Of a stretch of DNA of 64,000 nt, positions 1 through 11,088 are shown in pieces (within the stretch, counting starts at the first letter, position 1; each line of letters opens with the position of its first letter). The translations under genes and the position numbers were made by a program. This DNA is from Cepaea nemoralis (taxonomy: Eukaryota; Mollusca; Gastropoda; Stylommatophora; Helicidae): contig JACEFZ010011090.1 in the NCBI GenBank assembly GCA_014155875.1, forward strand, positions 142,501-206,500, read 5' to 3'. The notes below the pieces were generated by a model, which saw nothing but the letters and a program-made list of their open reading frames with translations, did no database searches and was not told the origin of the DNA.

Positions 1-265
1 CGGTAGAATGTTCACTGAACACAAACGGTAGAATGTCTGCTGAACACAAACGGTAGAATGTTCACTGAACACAAACGGTAGAATGTTCACTGAACACAAA
101 CGGTAGAATGTTCACTGAACACAAACGGTAGAATGTTCACTGAACACAAACGGTAGAAAGTTCACTGAACACAAACGGTAGAATGTTCACTGAACACAAA
201 CGGTAGAAAGTTCACTGACCACAAACGGTAGAATGTGTACTGACCACAAACAATAGTATGTGCGG
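1..265. repeat. 25-bp minisatellite, about ten units
   Basis: A 25-bp unit beginning CGGTAGAATG and ending in CACAAA repeats head to tail from the window edge. The first units are nearly identical, with only isolated changes such as AATG to AAAG. The last two or three, from about base 205, drift and then fade out. The array continues to the left of the window, so its full length is unknown. There is no convincing coding frame. Confidence 0.93.
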
Positions 266-432
266 TGAACACCCGTGTTGTCAGAACGGGTAAACAATCT
301 GACTGGCTCTAGGCTGACTGCCCAGTAACATTTGTCCTCAAGTACCTGTCAGTGGCCAGAGAATGCAGACATGTCAAGCTACCTACCAACCTAATAACAA
401 ATACACTGATCTCAGTATGTAATCATCGTCAT
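266..432. other. Unassigned spacer
   Basis: Single-copy-looking sequence between the minisatellite and a LINE fragment. I see no open frame, RNA gene or repeat in it. Confidence 0.5.
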
Positions 433-695
433 CATGCGTCAAGCCGGTAAGCGTGGGCGGTCATGTTTCGCCATCTCACGCGATCACCAGAGTCTTTGAT
501 CAGCTATGTGTTCTTGTCTCGACCATGGCATGTCGCCAAGCCATCCAGGTATTTACTTCTCTGCCTTCCCCATGTTATCTTCCCCTTGATCATGCCAGTT
601 GTCAACAAATTTTCCAATTTATTTCTTCTCATAACGTGACCAAAATATGTCGGCTGTTTACATGTAATTTCTCTAATCAGATTACGGTTTTCATT
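433..695 (-). mobile_element. RTE-A LINE, 5'-truncated 3' end (copy 1)
   Basis: On the minus strand this matches the last part of ORF2 and the 3' end of the RTE-like family seen near-complete at 56.2-59.4 kb. It carries the same line-up of degenerate codons around the RRNGLENLV and GDRV segments and the terminal segment before the (GATG)-type tail. Frames are broken by stops. The short open frame on the plus strand (453-764) is only the antisense of this fragment. Confidence 0.8.
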
Positions 696-1130
696 GCTAA
701 AACAATCCTAATGACATATAACTGGCATACATATTTACCTAAGCACATGCAGTCATGTAGTTGATGTTCAACACTACTTGACACCTTGTATATAGCTATA
801 GTGGTGTTAGAGTTGATGTCTATGGGGAAATGAACTACGGGCAAGAGGTAACTTTGCGTATAGCAAGGGCATGGTATACATGACACCTCATACGTCATAC
901 GAAAGTAAGAAATGAGAATAATTATGTACAATCTTGTGCATATAATTTGTGTTCTCTCTGCTATCACGCTGACATCTTTTGTTTCGTCACAAGACATGCG
1001 AATCAATCGGCCTGTCACAGAAATACTTCGACGACATTCAAAAGTGTCCGTACATTATTATGATTGGTGTGTGGATCGGTTATGATGACAGTAACAGCAT
1101 CACTTTGAAAGTAAGTGCATTTTCTTGCAT
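696..1130. other. Unassigned AT-rich spacer
   Basis: No repeat, RNA gene or supported coding region is recognised. The small open frames on both strands look like chance. Confidence 0.45.
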
Positions 1131-1278
1131 TAAAAAAATTAAGTTGCATGTCCTCCACAGGACATAGCAGTCAACCCCAGCATTTTCGCTGTTCGTGATT
1201 CCTGGGCAAATTTTACGTTTAGTAGTTTGCCATTGCTTTCTGAACGACCGGCTCCTATACCTTTTTCGAAAAAACTAG

Positions 1279-1340
1279 CACCGCTGTGTTTCGAACTCGG
1301 GTATACGGGCTCACAAGCCCTTAACCACAGCGACCGGTTA
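1279..1340 (-). pseudogene. tRNA-like segment of the SINE
   Basis: A recognisable A-box-like region and a B-box-like TTCGAAAC, separated by about 25 bp, lie directly after the 5S-derived end. The cloverleaf is imperfect and there is no clean acceptor stem, so this is a derived RNA polymerase III promoter region and not a tRNA gene. The amino-acid identity cannot be assigned. Confidence 0.55.
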
Positions 1341-1342
1341 AT

Positions 1343-1414
1343 GTCTACAACACGTGGTGTTCCCAAGTGGTCACCCATCTAAGTACTAACCACGCCCGAC
1401 GTTGCATAGCTTTC
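1343..1414 (-). pseudogene. 5S rRNA-derived head of the SINE (partial)
   Basis: This aligns with about nucleotides 50 to 120 of animal 5S rRNA. Conserved blocks are clear (GTCGGGC, GGTTAGTACTT, GATGGGTGACC, and the closing GTTGTAGAC). The first 50 nucleotides of 5S are missing, so the internal promoter's box A is at best partial. This is not a functional 5S gene. Confidence 0.8.
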
Positions 1415-1507
1415 CTTAAAAAAGGGTTAAGGAATAAGTTGATTGATTTCATTGCATTTCAGTTAACTCCACTCAATCCAGTCTCCTCAGCTGAGCATCT
1501 AACTGTC

Positions 1508-1770
1508 TTCCTGTCAACCTTTCAGCCTTTACCCCGACGTCGTGTCAAGCGTTCACCCTGAACCTCGACGTCGTGTCAACCGTTCACCTTCAATCCCGAC
1601 GTCATGTCAACCGTTCACCTTTTACCCCGACGTCGTATCAAACGTTCACCCGTCACCCCGACGTCCTGTCAACCGTTCACCCTTCACCCCGACGTCCTGT
1701 CAACCGTTCACCCTTCAACCCGACGTCGTGTCAACCGTTGACCCTTCACCCCGACGGTATGGTGATCATT
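1508..1770. repeat. 31-bp minisatellite, about eight units
   Basis: A 31-bp C-rich unit containing TCAACCGTTCACC and CCCCGACGTC repeats about eight times with 5-15% divergence. GACGTC is a perfect palindrome in most units. Frames stay partly open by chance, since 31 is not a multiple of three. Confidence 0.9.
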
Positions 1771-1811
1771 GTAAGGACACATTTATATATTCAAGTCAAG
1801 GTCATCGTAAT

Positions 1812-4800
1812 GCAGATTGTGTCATTGGAGTGTCAAGTATTGGGTCATCACATAATCCAGGTCACGCCATTGTATGTGGGGTGTAAAGTATTGGGTCATC
1901 ACATAATCCAGGCCACGCCATTGTATGTGGAGTGTGAAGTATTGGGTCATCACATAATCCAGGTCACGCCATTGTATGTGGAGTGTAAAGTATTGGGTCA
2001 TCACATAATCCAGGCCACGCCATTGTATGTGGAGTGTGAAGTATTGGGTCATCACATAATCCAGGCCACGCCATTGTACGTGGAGTGTGAAGTAATGGGT
2101 CATCACATAATCCAGGCAACGCCATTGTATGTGGAGTGTAAAGTATTGGGTCATCACATAATCCAGGCCACGCCATTGTATGTGGAGTGTGAAGTATTCA
2201 TCCATCACATAATCTAGGTCACGTCATTGTATATGGAGTGTGAAGTATTCATCTATCACATTATCCAGGCCTCGCCATTGTATGTGGAGTGTGAAGTATT
2301 CATCTATCACATAATCCAGGCCACGCCATTGTATGTGGAGTGTGAAGTATTGGGTCATCACATAATTCAGGCCACGCCATTGTATGTGGAGTGTAAAGTA
2401 TTGGGTCATCACATAATCTAGGTCACGCCATTGTATGTGGAGTGTAAAGTATTGGGTCATCACATAATCCAGGTCACGTCATTGTATGTGGAGTGTAAAG
2501 TATTGGGTCATCACATAATCTAGGTCACGCCATTGTATGTGGAGTGTGAAGTATTGGGTCATCACATAATCCAGGTCACGTCATTGTATGTGGAGTGTAA
2601 AGTATTGGGTCATCACATAATCTAGGTCACGCCATTGTATGTGGAGTGTGAAGTATTGGGTCATCACATAATCCAGGCCACGCCATTGTATGTGGAGTGT
2701 AAAGTATTGGGTCATCACATAATCCAGGCCACGCCATTGTATGTGGAGTGTAAAGTATTGGGTCATCACATAATCCAGGCCACGCCATTGTATGTGGAGT
2801 GTGAAGTATTGGGTCATCACATAATCCAGGCCACGCCATTGTATGTGGAGTGTGAAGTATTGGGTCATCACATAATCCAGGCCACGCCATTGTATGTGGA
2901 GTGTGAAGTATTGGGTCATCACATAATCCAGGCCACGCCATTGTACGTGGAGTGTGAAGTAATGGGTCATCACATAATCCAGGCAACGCCATTGTATGTG
3001 GAGTGTAAAGTATTGGGTCATCACATATTCCAGGCCACGCCATTGTATGTGGAGTGTGAAGTATTCATCTATCACATAATCCAGGCCACGCTATTGTATG
3101 TGGAGTGTGAAGTATTGGGTCATCACATAATCCAGGCCACGCCATTGTATGTGGAGTGTAAAGTATTGGGTCATCACATAATCCAGGCCACGCCATTGTA
3201 TGTGGAGTGTGAAGTATTGGGTCATCACATAATCCAGGCCACGCCATTGTATGTGGAGTGTGAAGTATTGGGTCATCACATAATCCAGGCCACGCCATTG
3301 TATGTGGAGTGTGAAGTATTGGGTCATCACATAATCCAGGCCACGCCATTGTATGTGGAGTGTGAAGTATTGGGTCATCACATAATCCAGGCCACGCCAT
3401 TGTATGTGGAGTGTGAAGTATTGGGTCATCACATAATCCAGGCCACGCCATTGTATGTGGAGTGTGAAGTATTGGGTCATCACATAATCCAGGCCACGCC
3501 ATTGTATGTGGAGTGTGAAGTATTGGGTCATCACATAATCCAGGCCACGCCATTGTATGTGGAGTGTGAAGTATTGGGTCATCACATAATCCAGGCCACG
3601 CCATTGTATGTGGAGTGTGAAGTATTGGGTCATCACATAATCCAGGCCACGCCATTGTATGTGGAGTGTGAAGTATTGGGTCATCACATAATTCAGGCCA
3701 CGCCATTGTATGTGGAGTGTGAAGTATTGGGTCATCACATAATCCAGGCCACGCCATTGTATGTGAAGTGTGAAGTATTGGGTCATCACATAGTCCAGGC
3801 CACGCCATTGTATGTGAAGTGTGAAGTATTGGGTCATCACATAATCCAGGCCACACCATTGTATGTGAAGTGTGAAGTATTGGGTCATCACATAATCCAG
3901 GTCAAGCCATTGTATGTGGAGTGTCAAGTATTGGGTCATCACATAATCCAGGTCAAGCCATTGTATGTGGAGTGTCAAGTATTGGGTCATCACATAATCC
4001 AGGTCACGCCATTGTATGTGGAGTGTGAAGTATTGGGTCATCACATAATCCAGGTCAAGCCATTGTATGTGGAGTGTAAAGTATTGGGTCATCACATAAT
4101 CCAGGCCACGCCATTGTGTGTGGAGTGTGAAGTATTGGGTCATCACATAATCCAGGCAACGCCATTGTATGTGGAGTGTCAAGTATTGGGTCATCACATA
4201 ATCCAGGTCAAGCCATTGTATGTGGAGTGTGAAGTATTGGGTCATCACATAAACCAGGCCACGCCATTGTATGTGGAGTGTGAAGTATTGGGTCATCACA
4301 TAATCCAGGCCACGCCATTGTATGTGGAGTGTGAAGTATTGGCTCATCACATAATCCAGGCAACGCCATTGTATGTGGAGTGTGAAGTATTGGCTCATCA
4401 CATAATCCAGGCCACGCCATTGTATGTGGAGTGTGAAGTATTGGGTCATCACATAATCCAGGCCACGCCATTGTATGTGGAGTGTGAAGTATTGGGTCAT
4501 CACATAATCCAGGCCACGCCATTGTATGTGGAGTGTGAAGTATTGGCTCATCACATAATCCAGGCCACGCTATTGTATGTGGAGTGTGAAGTATTGGGTC
4601 ATCACATAATCCAGGTCACGCCATTGTATGTGGGGTGTCAAGTATTGGGTCATCACATAATCTAGGTCACGCCATTGTATGTGGAGTGTGAAGTATTGGG
4701 TCATCACATAATCCAGGTCACGTCATTGTATGTGGGGTGTCAAGTATTGGGTCATCACATAATCTAGGTCACGCCATTGTATGTGGAGTGTAAAGTATTC

Positions 4801-5157
4801 ATCCATCACATAATCTAGGTCAAGCCATTGTATGTGGAGTGTGAAGTATTGGGTCATCACATAATCCAGGCCACGCCATTGTATGTGGAGTGTGAAGTAT
4901 TGGGTCATCACATAATATAGGTCACGCCATTGTATGTGGAGTGTGAAGTATTGGGTCATCACATAATCTAGGTCACGCCATTGTATGTGGGGTGTGAAGT
5001 ATTGGGTCATCACATAATCCAGGCCACGCCATTGTATGTGGAGTCTGAAGTATTGGGTCATCACATAATCTAGGTCACGCCATTGTATGTGGAGTGTGAA
5101 GTATTGGGTCATCACATAATCCAGGCCACGCCATTGTATGTGGAGTGTAAAGTATTG
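1812..5157. repeat. 51-bp satellite array, left part
   Basis: About 65 head-to-tail copies of a 51-bp unit (key blocks GTATTGGGTCATCACATAAT and CCACGCCATTGTATGTGG). The centre (2.6-3.9 kb) is highly homogeneous. Two variant classes alternate elsewhere: one with CCAGGCCA and GGGTCATC, the other with CTAGGTCA and TTCATCCATC. Because 51 is 17 codons and the unit has few stops, several frames on both strands stay open for hundreds of residues. These are not genes. The array is continuous with 13148-19805; the retrotransposon interrupts it. Confidence 0.95.
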
Positions 5158-5653
5158 TGTCAGGGTCTTAAACTTGGCTCGCTTTCCTAACTAGTGTGAG
5201 ACAGTACAAATACAACGTGATTTGACGTACGACTCAACGACACATCGTTCGGTGGATTTATTAACATATCAAATACAGAACGATGATCACAAATACATAT
5301 AATGGATACTTTACAACTTACATCCAAGTACATACAAGTCTGACTCGCAAGATGTCCAGACACTCGCCTTTCAATACAGAAACCATACAATGCCTCTCTC
5401 ACACGTCCGTCCTGTTCCGTGTCCCCAGAGCTGTCTGGACCTGGTTTGCAACTTGCCTCCTGCCTAACGTGACGTCACGTGGCAGGCGTGCGTCTTGCGT
5501 TGGCGGCCTGACCGCTGGTCAGCCAGCGATCTCGCAGGCCGGTAACTCATTCGCCTGGCGGCGCAACGAAGTGGTTGCATCCCTTACTGGGAGCTAAGTC
5601 GCCTGGCGGTCGTAACGATGTCCCTGCATCGCTGTCCACTGTCGGACTCTGAC
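5158..5653 (-). repeat. 3' LTR of the Gmr1-type element
   Basis: A direct repeat of 12652-13147 with the same 496-bp length and no mismatch seen. It starts TGTCAG on the plus strand and ends CTGAC(A), so it has short inverted termini. Small open frames within it occur identically in both LTRs and are not supported as genes. Confidence 0.95.
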
Positions 5654-7044
5654 ACGCTCCCCCGGTAAAATCCATGAAAGATGTCGTCTTTCATGTATAA
5701 TATCTGTACCTGTAATAGTATGCTCTTGTCAGAGTCTACCTTTCCATTGTTATACACAACGTTATCAAAATTACACACATGGCATAGAAATATATAAGAC
5801 CTGGGAGTTGGGTACAAAGACATGTGGTGTTTCATGTTTAACACATATCAGGCTTCACCCTCTCGATGGCTGGTTACCTCAATTGTATTATCACCCAGTC
5901 AGATCAGTAGTACCAGCTTCACGCATCTACCTCGCAGCAATTTGAAAAAAAAAGAATAATATGGTTCTTGGAACAAAAACCATCTAGCCAGACTGAAATA
6001 CGGCTTTATATAAGCCGTATAAAACACTCTAACCCTGTCCCTACTTGGCCAGGAGTTATTGTGTTGGTATACAATGTTGGCAACCCTCTGCCATGCCCAG
6101 TAGATGCCTGCCTGTGGTGTCAACACTTCACCAACAACATGTTATATACACACAACACATTAGCATATACATTTCAAATTATGGCCCTTTGTGTGAAAAT
6201 GTAATAACAACAAAATGAAAGGGAAATAATTTTAACATTAGTGAAACACAATAATTTACAATAACTATTTAATTTCTTAGTGTCATTGCTTGACGTTTCT
6301 TCATATTAACGAGAAAAAGTCGGTAATATGAATACGTTAATCAAGATATGATTCTAAGATTACATTAGAGAAATAAATAAACACACAATTCGTGTATTCA
6401 ATTTTATAGAATCCTAAATATTTTAAAATCGTCAAAACTTTTTAACATTTTAAATGTTGTCTGCTATTTTTGTTCTAAATTTATAATTAATCCGGAAGTA
6501 CACACGAGCTGTACAATCAGATGATGGTAAAGATTGTAGAACACACCTGTTCCGGTTTGATGTAGTTTAAAGAAGGAACAATGTTCTCAAAGTTCGTGTT
6601 GGATTTTGGTACACAATCTTCTGGATTACGATCGAATGTTCATGTGTTAGATGTTTCAGTCGAACACTAAAGGTTTCGGTTCACTGCAGAGGTGTAGAAA
6701 AGTCGTCACTGTTCAGTTTTTTCTTTCACACTCGTAATTAAAATGTTCCTGGAAGAATCAACACGAAGTTGTCACTGTCAAGTTGGATAATTCGCTTCAG
6801 GTAAGTGCGAATGTGACACTGTTCTTGTACGTAATATATACAGTTAATAAAGTTCGCTTTCTACCACATACTACACATTTATACACGACAATCACTACAT
6901 GAACTAGTAAAATAAGAACACTATATATAATGGGAGTAATCCCTATCACAATATTGTAGACATTACACAGCTTTTTGTGAATGGAAAAACACTATTCACT
7001 GCTAAATGGCTGTGTCGGTCTGAGTGTATTTCTACATACTGCAC
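5654..7044 (-). other. 3' non-coding region of the Gmr1-type element
   Basis: About 1.4 kb between the pol stop and the 3' LTR. It is AT-rich in the middle (6.2-6.5 kb), with no long open frame and no envelope-like membrane protein. It is unusually long for a Ty3/gypsy element without env. I see no second element inside it. Confidence 0.6.
5655..5663 (-). promoter_or_regulatory. Candidate polypurine tract
   Basis: On the minus strand a GGGGGAG-centred purine run lies immediately upstream of the 3' LTR, where second-strand priming occurs in LTR elements. It is short and ends in CGT before the LTR, so the call rests mainly on position. Confidence 0.4.
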
Positions 7045-10000
7045 TCAGCCATTGGTGCTCACTGGGTCGGTCGGACAACGTGACAAAAGATCGGCAATTG
7101 AATTGGTTCTGCCTGGGATATGTCGAACCTCAAAGCTATAATCTTGAAGTTTCAAAGACCAGCGTGCAATCATATGATTCGATGGCACACCTGAATTCAT
7201 CCATCGTAAGGGGCTGCTGTCCGATTCTACGATGAAATGGCGTCCTAGAAGAAATCTAGACAATTTGGTGATCCCTACTACTAAAGCAAGGGCTTCTAGT
7301 TGAGGAATGGACCATGCCCGCTCTCGGGCTTTCAGCTTCCGGGATACAAAATAAACTGGGTGGAGGATGTTGTTATACTCCTGCAACAGGACTGCTCCAA
7401 TCGCGACGGAGCTAGCATCTGTGCGTAATCTGAAAGGTAAACGGATATCGGGCAATTTAAGGATAAGATTCTGTTTATTCTTATCGGAAAAACATGATAG
7501 CACTTTATGAAATGCGATTTTTAGGCATTGATCGTCTACAATTTTCTCAGGTTTATCCTTTGTTAGTAAATTAGTAAATACCTCGGTCAGTTCCGAAAAA
7601 TCAGGAATAAATTGCCTATAGTAATTGATTAGGCCCAGCAAACTTCTGACCTGTTTTTTAGTAGTCGGAAGTGAGAGTTTTAGTATCTTGGACACAATTT
7701 TATCGTCTGTCGTGACAAAGCCATTGGATATTTTGTAACCCAAGAATGATAATTCCTGGTAGGCTATGTCTACTTTTGCAGGCTTCACTGTCAGTCCGTG
7801 CTGTCTGATCCGTTCAAATGTTTGGTCTAATGTCTTAATGTGCTCCGTCATTGTCTCTGTGTGAATGCATATGTCGTCAATATAGCAAGTTATGTTAGGA
7901 ATGTCTCTTAGCAGTAGTCGTGTTATACGTACGAATGTGGCTGGGGCGTTAACTAGCCCAAATGGAAGTTTGCACCATTCGTACAGTCCCCAAGGTGTGG
8001 CGAAAGCTGTCAGATGTCTGCTCTGTTCGTCTACAGCAATCTGCCAATAACCTTTAACCATGTCTACAGTCGTGAAGAATCTAGCGTCTGTCAGTTCTGT
8101 CAGAAGATCGTCAGTGTTTGTCATAGGCTCAAGATCTAGAACAGTTATTTTATTCAGTTTTCGGTAGTCGATGCACAGTCTTATTGTGTTGTCCTTTTTG
8201 CGTACTATGACCATGGGAGATGAATAGTCTGATTGGGATCGTCTTATGATGTTATTTTTCTCTAAGTTGATGATTTCTTGATGTAACTGTTCTTTGTAAT
8301 GTAATGGGATGGTGTATGGTCTGCATCTAATGGGTGCGTTTGATGTGAGTGCGATGTGATGCTGTACTAATTCTGTTTGTCCTGGGTTGTTGGAAAAGAT
8401 GGTGTTGTACTGTTGTATAAGTTGTTTGCAACTGTCTGTGTCTGCTTGAGTTAAATTTGGGTTGATTTTGATCTCCTTCAAGCAGTCTGTCGTGTCTAAT
8501 GCAGGTGTTGGAATTTCGTCACTAGCATCGTCGTCTTCGTGATCTATTATCACTGTACAAGCTGTTGTATTGTCTTGTTCGTCGTCTCTGTTGTAGTATG
8601 GTCTTAGCATATTTATGTGAAATATTTTGTGTTTGTCTTTTATAAGGATCTCATAGTCTACAGGTGAAATCTGTCTTGTCACTTTAAAAGGTCCCTGCCA
8701 AGAATCAGTCAGAAGGTGTCTGTCACTAGGTAGCAGAAGAGGAATGTCCTGTCCAGGTGTCAATGTTATTGTCCTGTTACCTTTGTCAGCATACTGTCTA
8801 TAAGTAGCACCAGATAGTTTTAGTGCATTCTTTGCAATAACACAAGATTTGATGATTCTTTCACGCAATGATGTCACATATAAGGATGATGATATGGGTT
8901 TAAGTACTGGTGTAGAGTCAGTTAACATTTGGTGGTAAATGGTCAATGGGCCACGTGGTTTGGCACCATAGATAAGTTCAAAAGGAGAGAAACCGGTACT
9001 AGCATGTGGTACCTCGCGATAAGCAAAAAGAATAGCTGGTAGATATACATCCCAGTTGTTGGGGTGTTCTTGCGTCACTTTTGCAAGCATGTGCTTAAGA
9101 TCCCCGTTAAACTTCTCTATTACTCCGCTACTGTGAGGATGGTAGGGGGAATTGAAACACTGCTTAACTCCCAGCATTTTGGTGAAAGCTTGGGTGGATG
9201 CGGCAATAAACTGAGTGCCCCTATCAGATTGGATAGTATCTGGAAACCCTATCCTAGAAAAAATATGGAAGAACACTTCCATTATGTCATTGGCAGTTAT
9301 GTTCTTTAACGGAATAGCTTCTGGCCAGCGGCTACATTGATCAATCACCGTTAGAATAAATTTATTCCCTCTAGTTGTTGTATGACTGAGAGGCCCCACT
9401 ATGTCAACCGATAGCTTTTCAAAAGGTCGACTGGCTAAGTCGGTGACTTGCAACTTTGCCTGTGGGTGTTTACCTTTTTTAACCAGTTTCTGGCAGGTGT
9501 CACAACTTCTGCAATATTCTTTAATGTCATTGCAAAATTTTGGCCAGTGAAATTGTGTCAATAACCTTGATCTGGTCTTAACGTATGCCATATGACCTGC
9601 AAGAGGTATATCGTGTGCAAGATGTAAGGCTTGTTTGCGATAACTAGTTGGCAAAACAGTTTGCTCTGTGGTATTGTCACCTCTGGTGTAGTACCTAGTG
9701 AGTATGTTATTTTTCATCGCAAAATGCCATTTTGCATTCTTGGTTGCTTTTGGCTTTCGGCCGATCAGGTCAAAGTATTTTGACAATGAAGGATCAGCTT
9801 TTTGGGCTGTTACAAATGCTTCCTTCATGGTGTTGGTAGGTAATGAAACTGGGCTTAGCAATTGTATCGCCTCAGTTTGATTTACTTCATCTTGCACTCT
9901 AGCAGTAGCTCTTGTTACTGCGTTCACACACTCAATGATATCAGATGATGATGATGGAACAATAGTTTCAATGATGTCATGAGAATTTAGTGCTACATTA

Positions 10001-10995
10001 GCTACATTAAAATGAATAGGTGATGTGACATTTTCAATGATGAAATTTGATGGTGATGTTATGGCATCATCATTACATGCAGATGTTATGTCATGAGGTT
10101 TATCATTTACCTCAGGTAAATTACCAATAATTATATCACAAACTGGACTGGTTAGTGCAGCGCACTTTACTTTCCCAGTGAGGAAAGGTGTATCAATATA
10201 TGCCCATGCTAATGGGTATCTCTCAATATTGCCTGAGAATGTTCTACATGTTACATGCCTGCCTGTATAATCTGTAGGCATTATGAACGTTCTTTTCAGG
10301 CCAATGAGTGAACTGCCCGTATCGCGAAGGACTGTAGCAGGCTTGCCATTAACATATCCGTGATGGATGATTATTTTGCCTTTTGAGTCTACTACCAAGT
10401 TAGCTTCTTCATTGGCAATAGGGATGGTATGACCGCATGTTAAAATACCATCTTCATAGAAGGTGTTACAAACAGAGCATTTGTTTGCGTTGAATATGTC
10501 AAAAGCCTGTGCTGAGTTCACAGGATGTTTCTCTGGCTCTTCTTCATCAGAAGACGAACTATCAAACAAGGCGGCATTTGCTTTGTTGGTCATATGCCTG
10601 CCCTTACAATCTTTCCGATGGTGACCCCATGCCTTGCAGAGGAAACATTTTCGTGAGTTTTTGAAGGATTTACGTTCCTTGTCTTGCCTGTTTACCATAT
10701 TTACTAAGTAATTATGGTACCCTGGGTTTTGATCGCACATTTCACCCTGATGATGTGAATTTTTACAATGAATGCAATGATTAAATTTCTCAGAGGTAGG
10801 CCTATGAGATTTCTGCCTACTATAGGGTTGTTTGTCATAGTTAGCCGCTGCTACAAAGTTAATGTTAGTATCTTCAGTAGCAAAGCAATGATTGTTGGCT
10901 GTGTAGTAAGCCGACCCACGTCTTTCAATCTCATCCACACTAGAGCATTCATTCTCTAACAAAAATTTAGCAAAGGCTGAAGGAATAGATGACAC
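7045..10995 (-). CDS. pol: Pol polyprotein, domain order PR-INT-RT-RNase H
   Basis: A 1,316-residue frame that makes the enzymes for reverse transcription and integration. In order it shows: two CX2CX4HX4C zinc knuckles (residues 74-87 and 117-130); an aspartic protease (LRDTGSS, Asp225); an integrase with an HHCC-type finger (His461/His468, Cys498/Cys501) and a D-59-D-35-E core (Asp531, Asp591, Glu627); a GPY/F-like module (764-801); reverse transcriptase (Asp978 and the YIDD box at 1038-1041); and RNase H (Asp1193, Glu1234, Asp1259, Asp1302). All expected catalytic residues are present. Integrase before RT is the Gmr1-like arrangement. The frame opens at 11088, directly after the gag stop and in the same phase; the listed start is a GTG and is probably not used. 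The zinc knuckles and the capsid's end therefore depend on passing that stop. Confidence 0.95.
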   Translation of the reverse strand: MSSIPSAFAKFLLENECSSVDEIERRGSAYYTANNHCFATEDTNINFVAAANYDKQPYSRQKSHRPTSEKFNHCIHCKNSHHQGEMCDQNPGYHNYLVNMVNRQDKERKSFKNSRKCFLCKAWGHHRKDCKGRHMTNKANAALFDSSSSDEEEPEKHPVNSAQAFDIFNANKCSVCNTFYEDGILTCGHTIPIANEEANLVVDSKGKIIIHHGYVNGKPATVLRDTGSSLIGLKRTFIMPTDYTGRHVTCRTFSGNIERYPLAWAYIDTPFLTGKVKCAALTSPVCDIIIGNLPEVNDKPHDITSACNDDAITSPSNFIIENVTSPIHFNVANVALNSHDIIETIVPSSSSDIIECVNAVTRATARVQDEVNQTEAIQLLSPVSLPTNTMKEAFVTAQKADPSLSKYFDLIGRKPKATKNAKWHFAMKNNILTRYYTRGDNTTEQTVLPTSYRKQALHLAHDIPLAGHMAYVKTRSRLLTQFHWPKFCNDIKEYCRSCDTCQKLVKKGKHPQAKLQVTDLASRPFEKLSVDIVGPLSHTTTRGNKFILTVIDQCSRWPEAIPLKNITANDIMEVFFHIFSRIGFPDTIQSDRGTQFIAASTQAFTKMLGVKQCFNSPYHPHSSGVIEKFNGDLKHMLAKVTQEHPNNWDVYLPAILFAYREVPHASTGFSPFELIYGAKPRGPLTIYHQMLTDSTPVLKPISSSLYVTSLRERIIKSCVIAKNALKLSGATYRQYADKGNRTITLTPGQDIPLLLPSDRHLLTDSWQGPFKVTRQISPVDYEILIKDKHKIFHINMLRPYYNRDDEQDNTTACTVIIDHEDDDASDEIPTPALDTTDCLKEIKINPNLTQADTDSCKQLIQQYNTIFSNNPGQTELVQHHIALTSNAPIRCRPYTIPLHYKEQLHQEIINLEKNNIIRRSQSDYSSPMVIVRKKDNTIRLCIDYRKLNKITVLDLEPMTNTDDLLTELTDARFFTTVDMVKGYWQIAVDEQSRHLTAFATPWGLYEWCKLPFGLVNAPATFVRITRLLLRDIPNITCYIDDICIHTETMTEHIKTLDQTFERIRQHGLTVKPAKVDIAYQELSFLGYKISNGFVTTDDKIVSKILKLSLPTTKKQVRSLLGLINYYRQFIPDFSELTEVFTNLLTKDKPEKIVDDQCLKIAFHKVLSCFSDKNKQNLILKLPDIRLPFRLRTDASSVAIGAVLLQEYNNILHPVYFVSRKLKARERAWSIPQLEALALVVGITKLSRFLLGRHFIVESDSSPLRWMNSGVPSNHMIARWSLKLQDYSFEVRHIPGRTNSIADLLSRCPTDPVSTNG

Positions 10996-11088
10996 AATTT
11001 TGTCTCTAATGATTAGATCTTCTAATCTCTGATAACTCTTTTCAATTTTGGCTGCTGAAGTCCATTTGGTGAAAATATCTCGGACTAA

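Larger units (their letters stand above)
1131..1414 (-). mobile_element. Chimeric 5S rRNA/tRNA-like SINE, 5'-truncated
   Basis: Read on the minus strand there are three parts. First, about 70 bp matching the 3' half of animal 5S rRNA (1343-1414), including the GTCGGGC and GGTTAGTACTT blocks and a box-C-like segment. Second, a tRNA-like segment (about 1279-1340) with an A-box-like GTGGTTAAGGGC stretch and a B-box-like GAGTTCGAAAC. Third, an unrelated body of about 140 bp ending in a T-run near 1131. The order 5S head, tRNA-like part, body, tail is that of 5S-derived and dimeric SINEs (AmnSINE1 is a known 5S/tRNA chimera). I do not recognise the body as a named conserved SINE domain. Only one copy is in the window, so a chance junction of two pseudogenes is possible but less likely. 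Confidence 0.72.

Noticed and set aside
1343..1414. Functional 5S rRNA gene
   Set aside because: The first 50 nucleotides are missing, there are many substitutions, and it is fused to a tRNA-like segment.
2635..4665. A 676-codon plus-strand frame and 487-, 264- and 266-codon minus-strand frames in the satellite, looking like repeat proteins
   Set aside because: The 51-bp period is exactly 17 codons, so any stop-free frame stays open through the array on either strand. No start context, no non-repetitive flank and no preference for synonymous changes is visible.
1812..5157. CRISPR-like array
   Set aside because: Units are contiguous with no unique spacers, the genome is eukaryotic and no cas genes are present. 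The 42/45/48-bp array likewise has variable segments of only a few types, not unique spacers.
5187..5597. Two small genes (71 and 104 codons) repeated at 12681-13091
   Set aside because: They lie inside the two LTRs and are identical because the LTRs are; there are no motifs, and they overlap on opposite strands.
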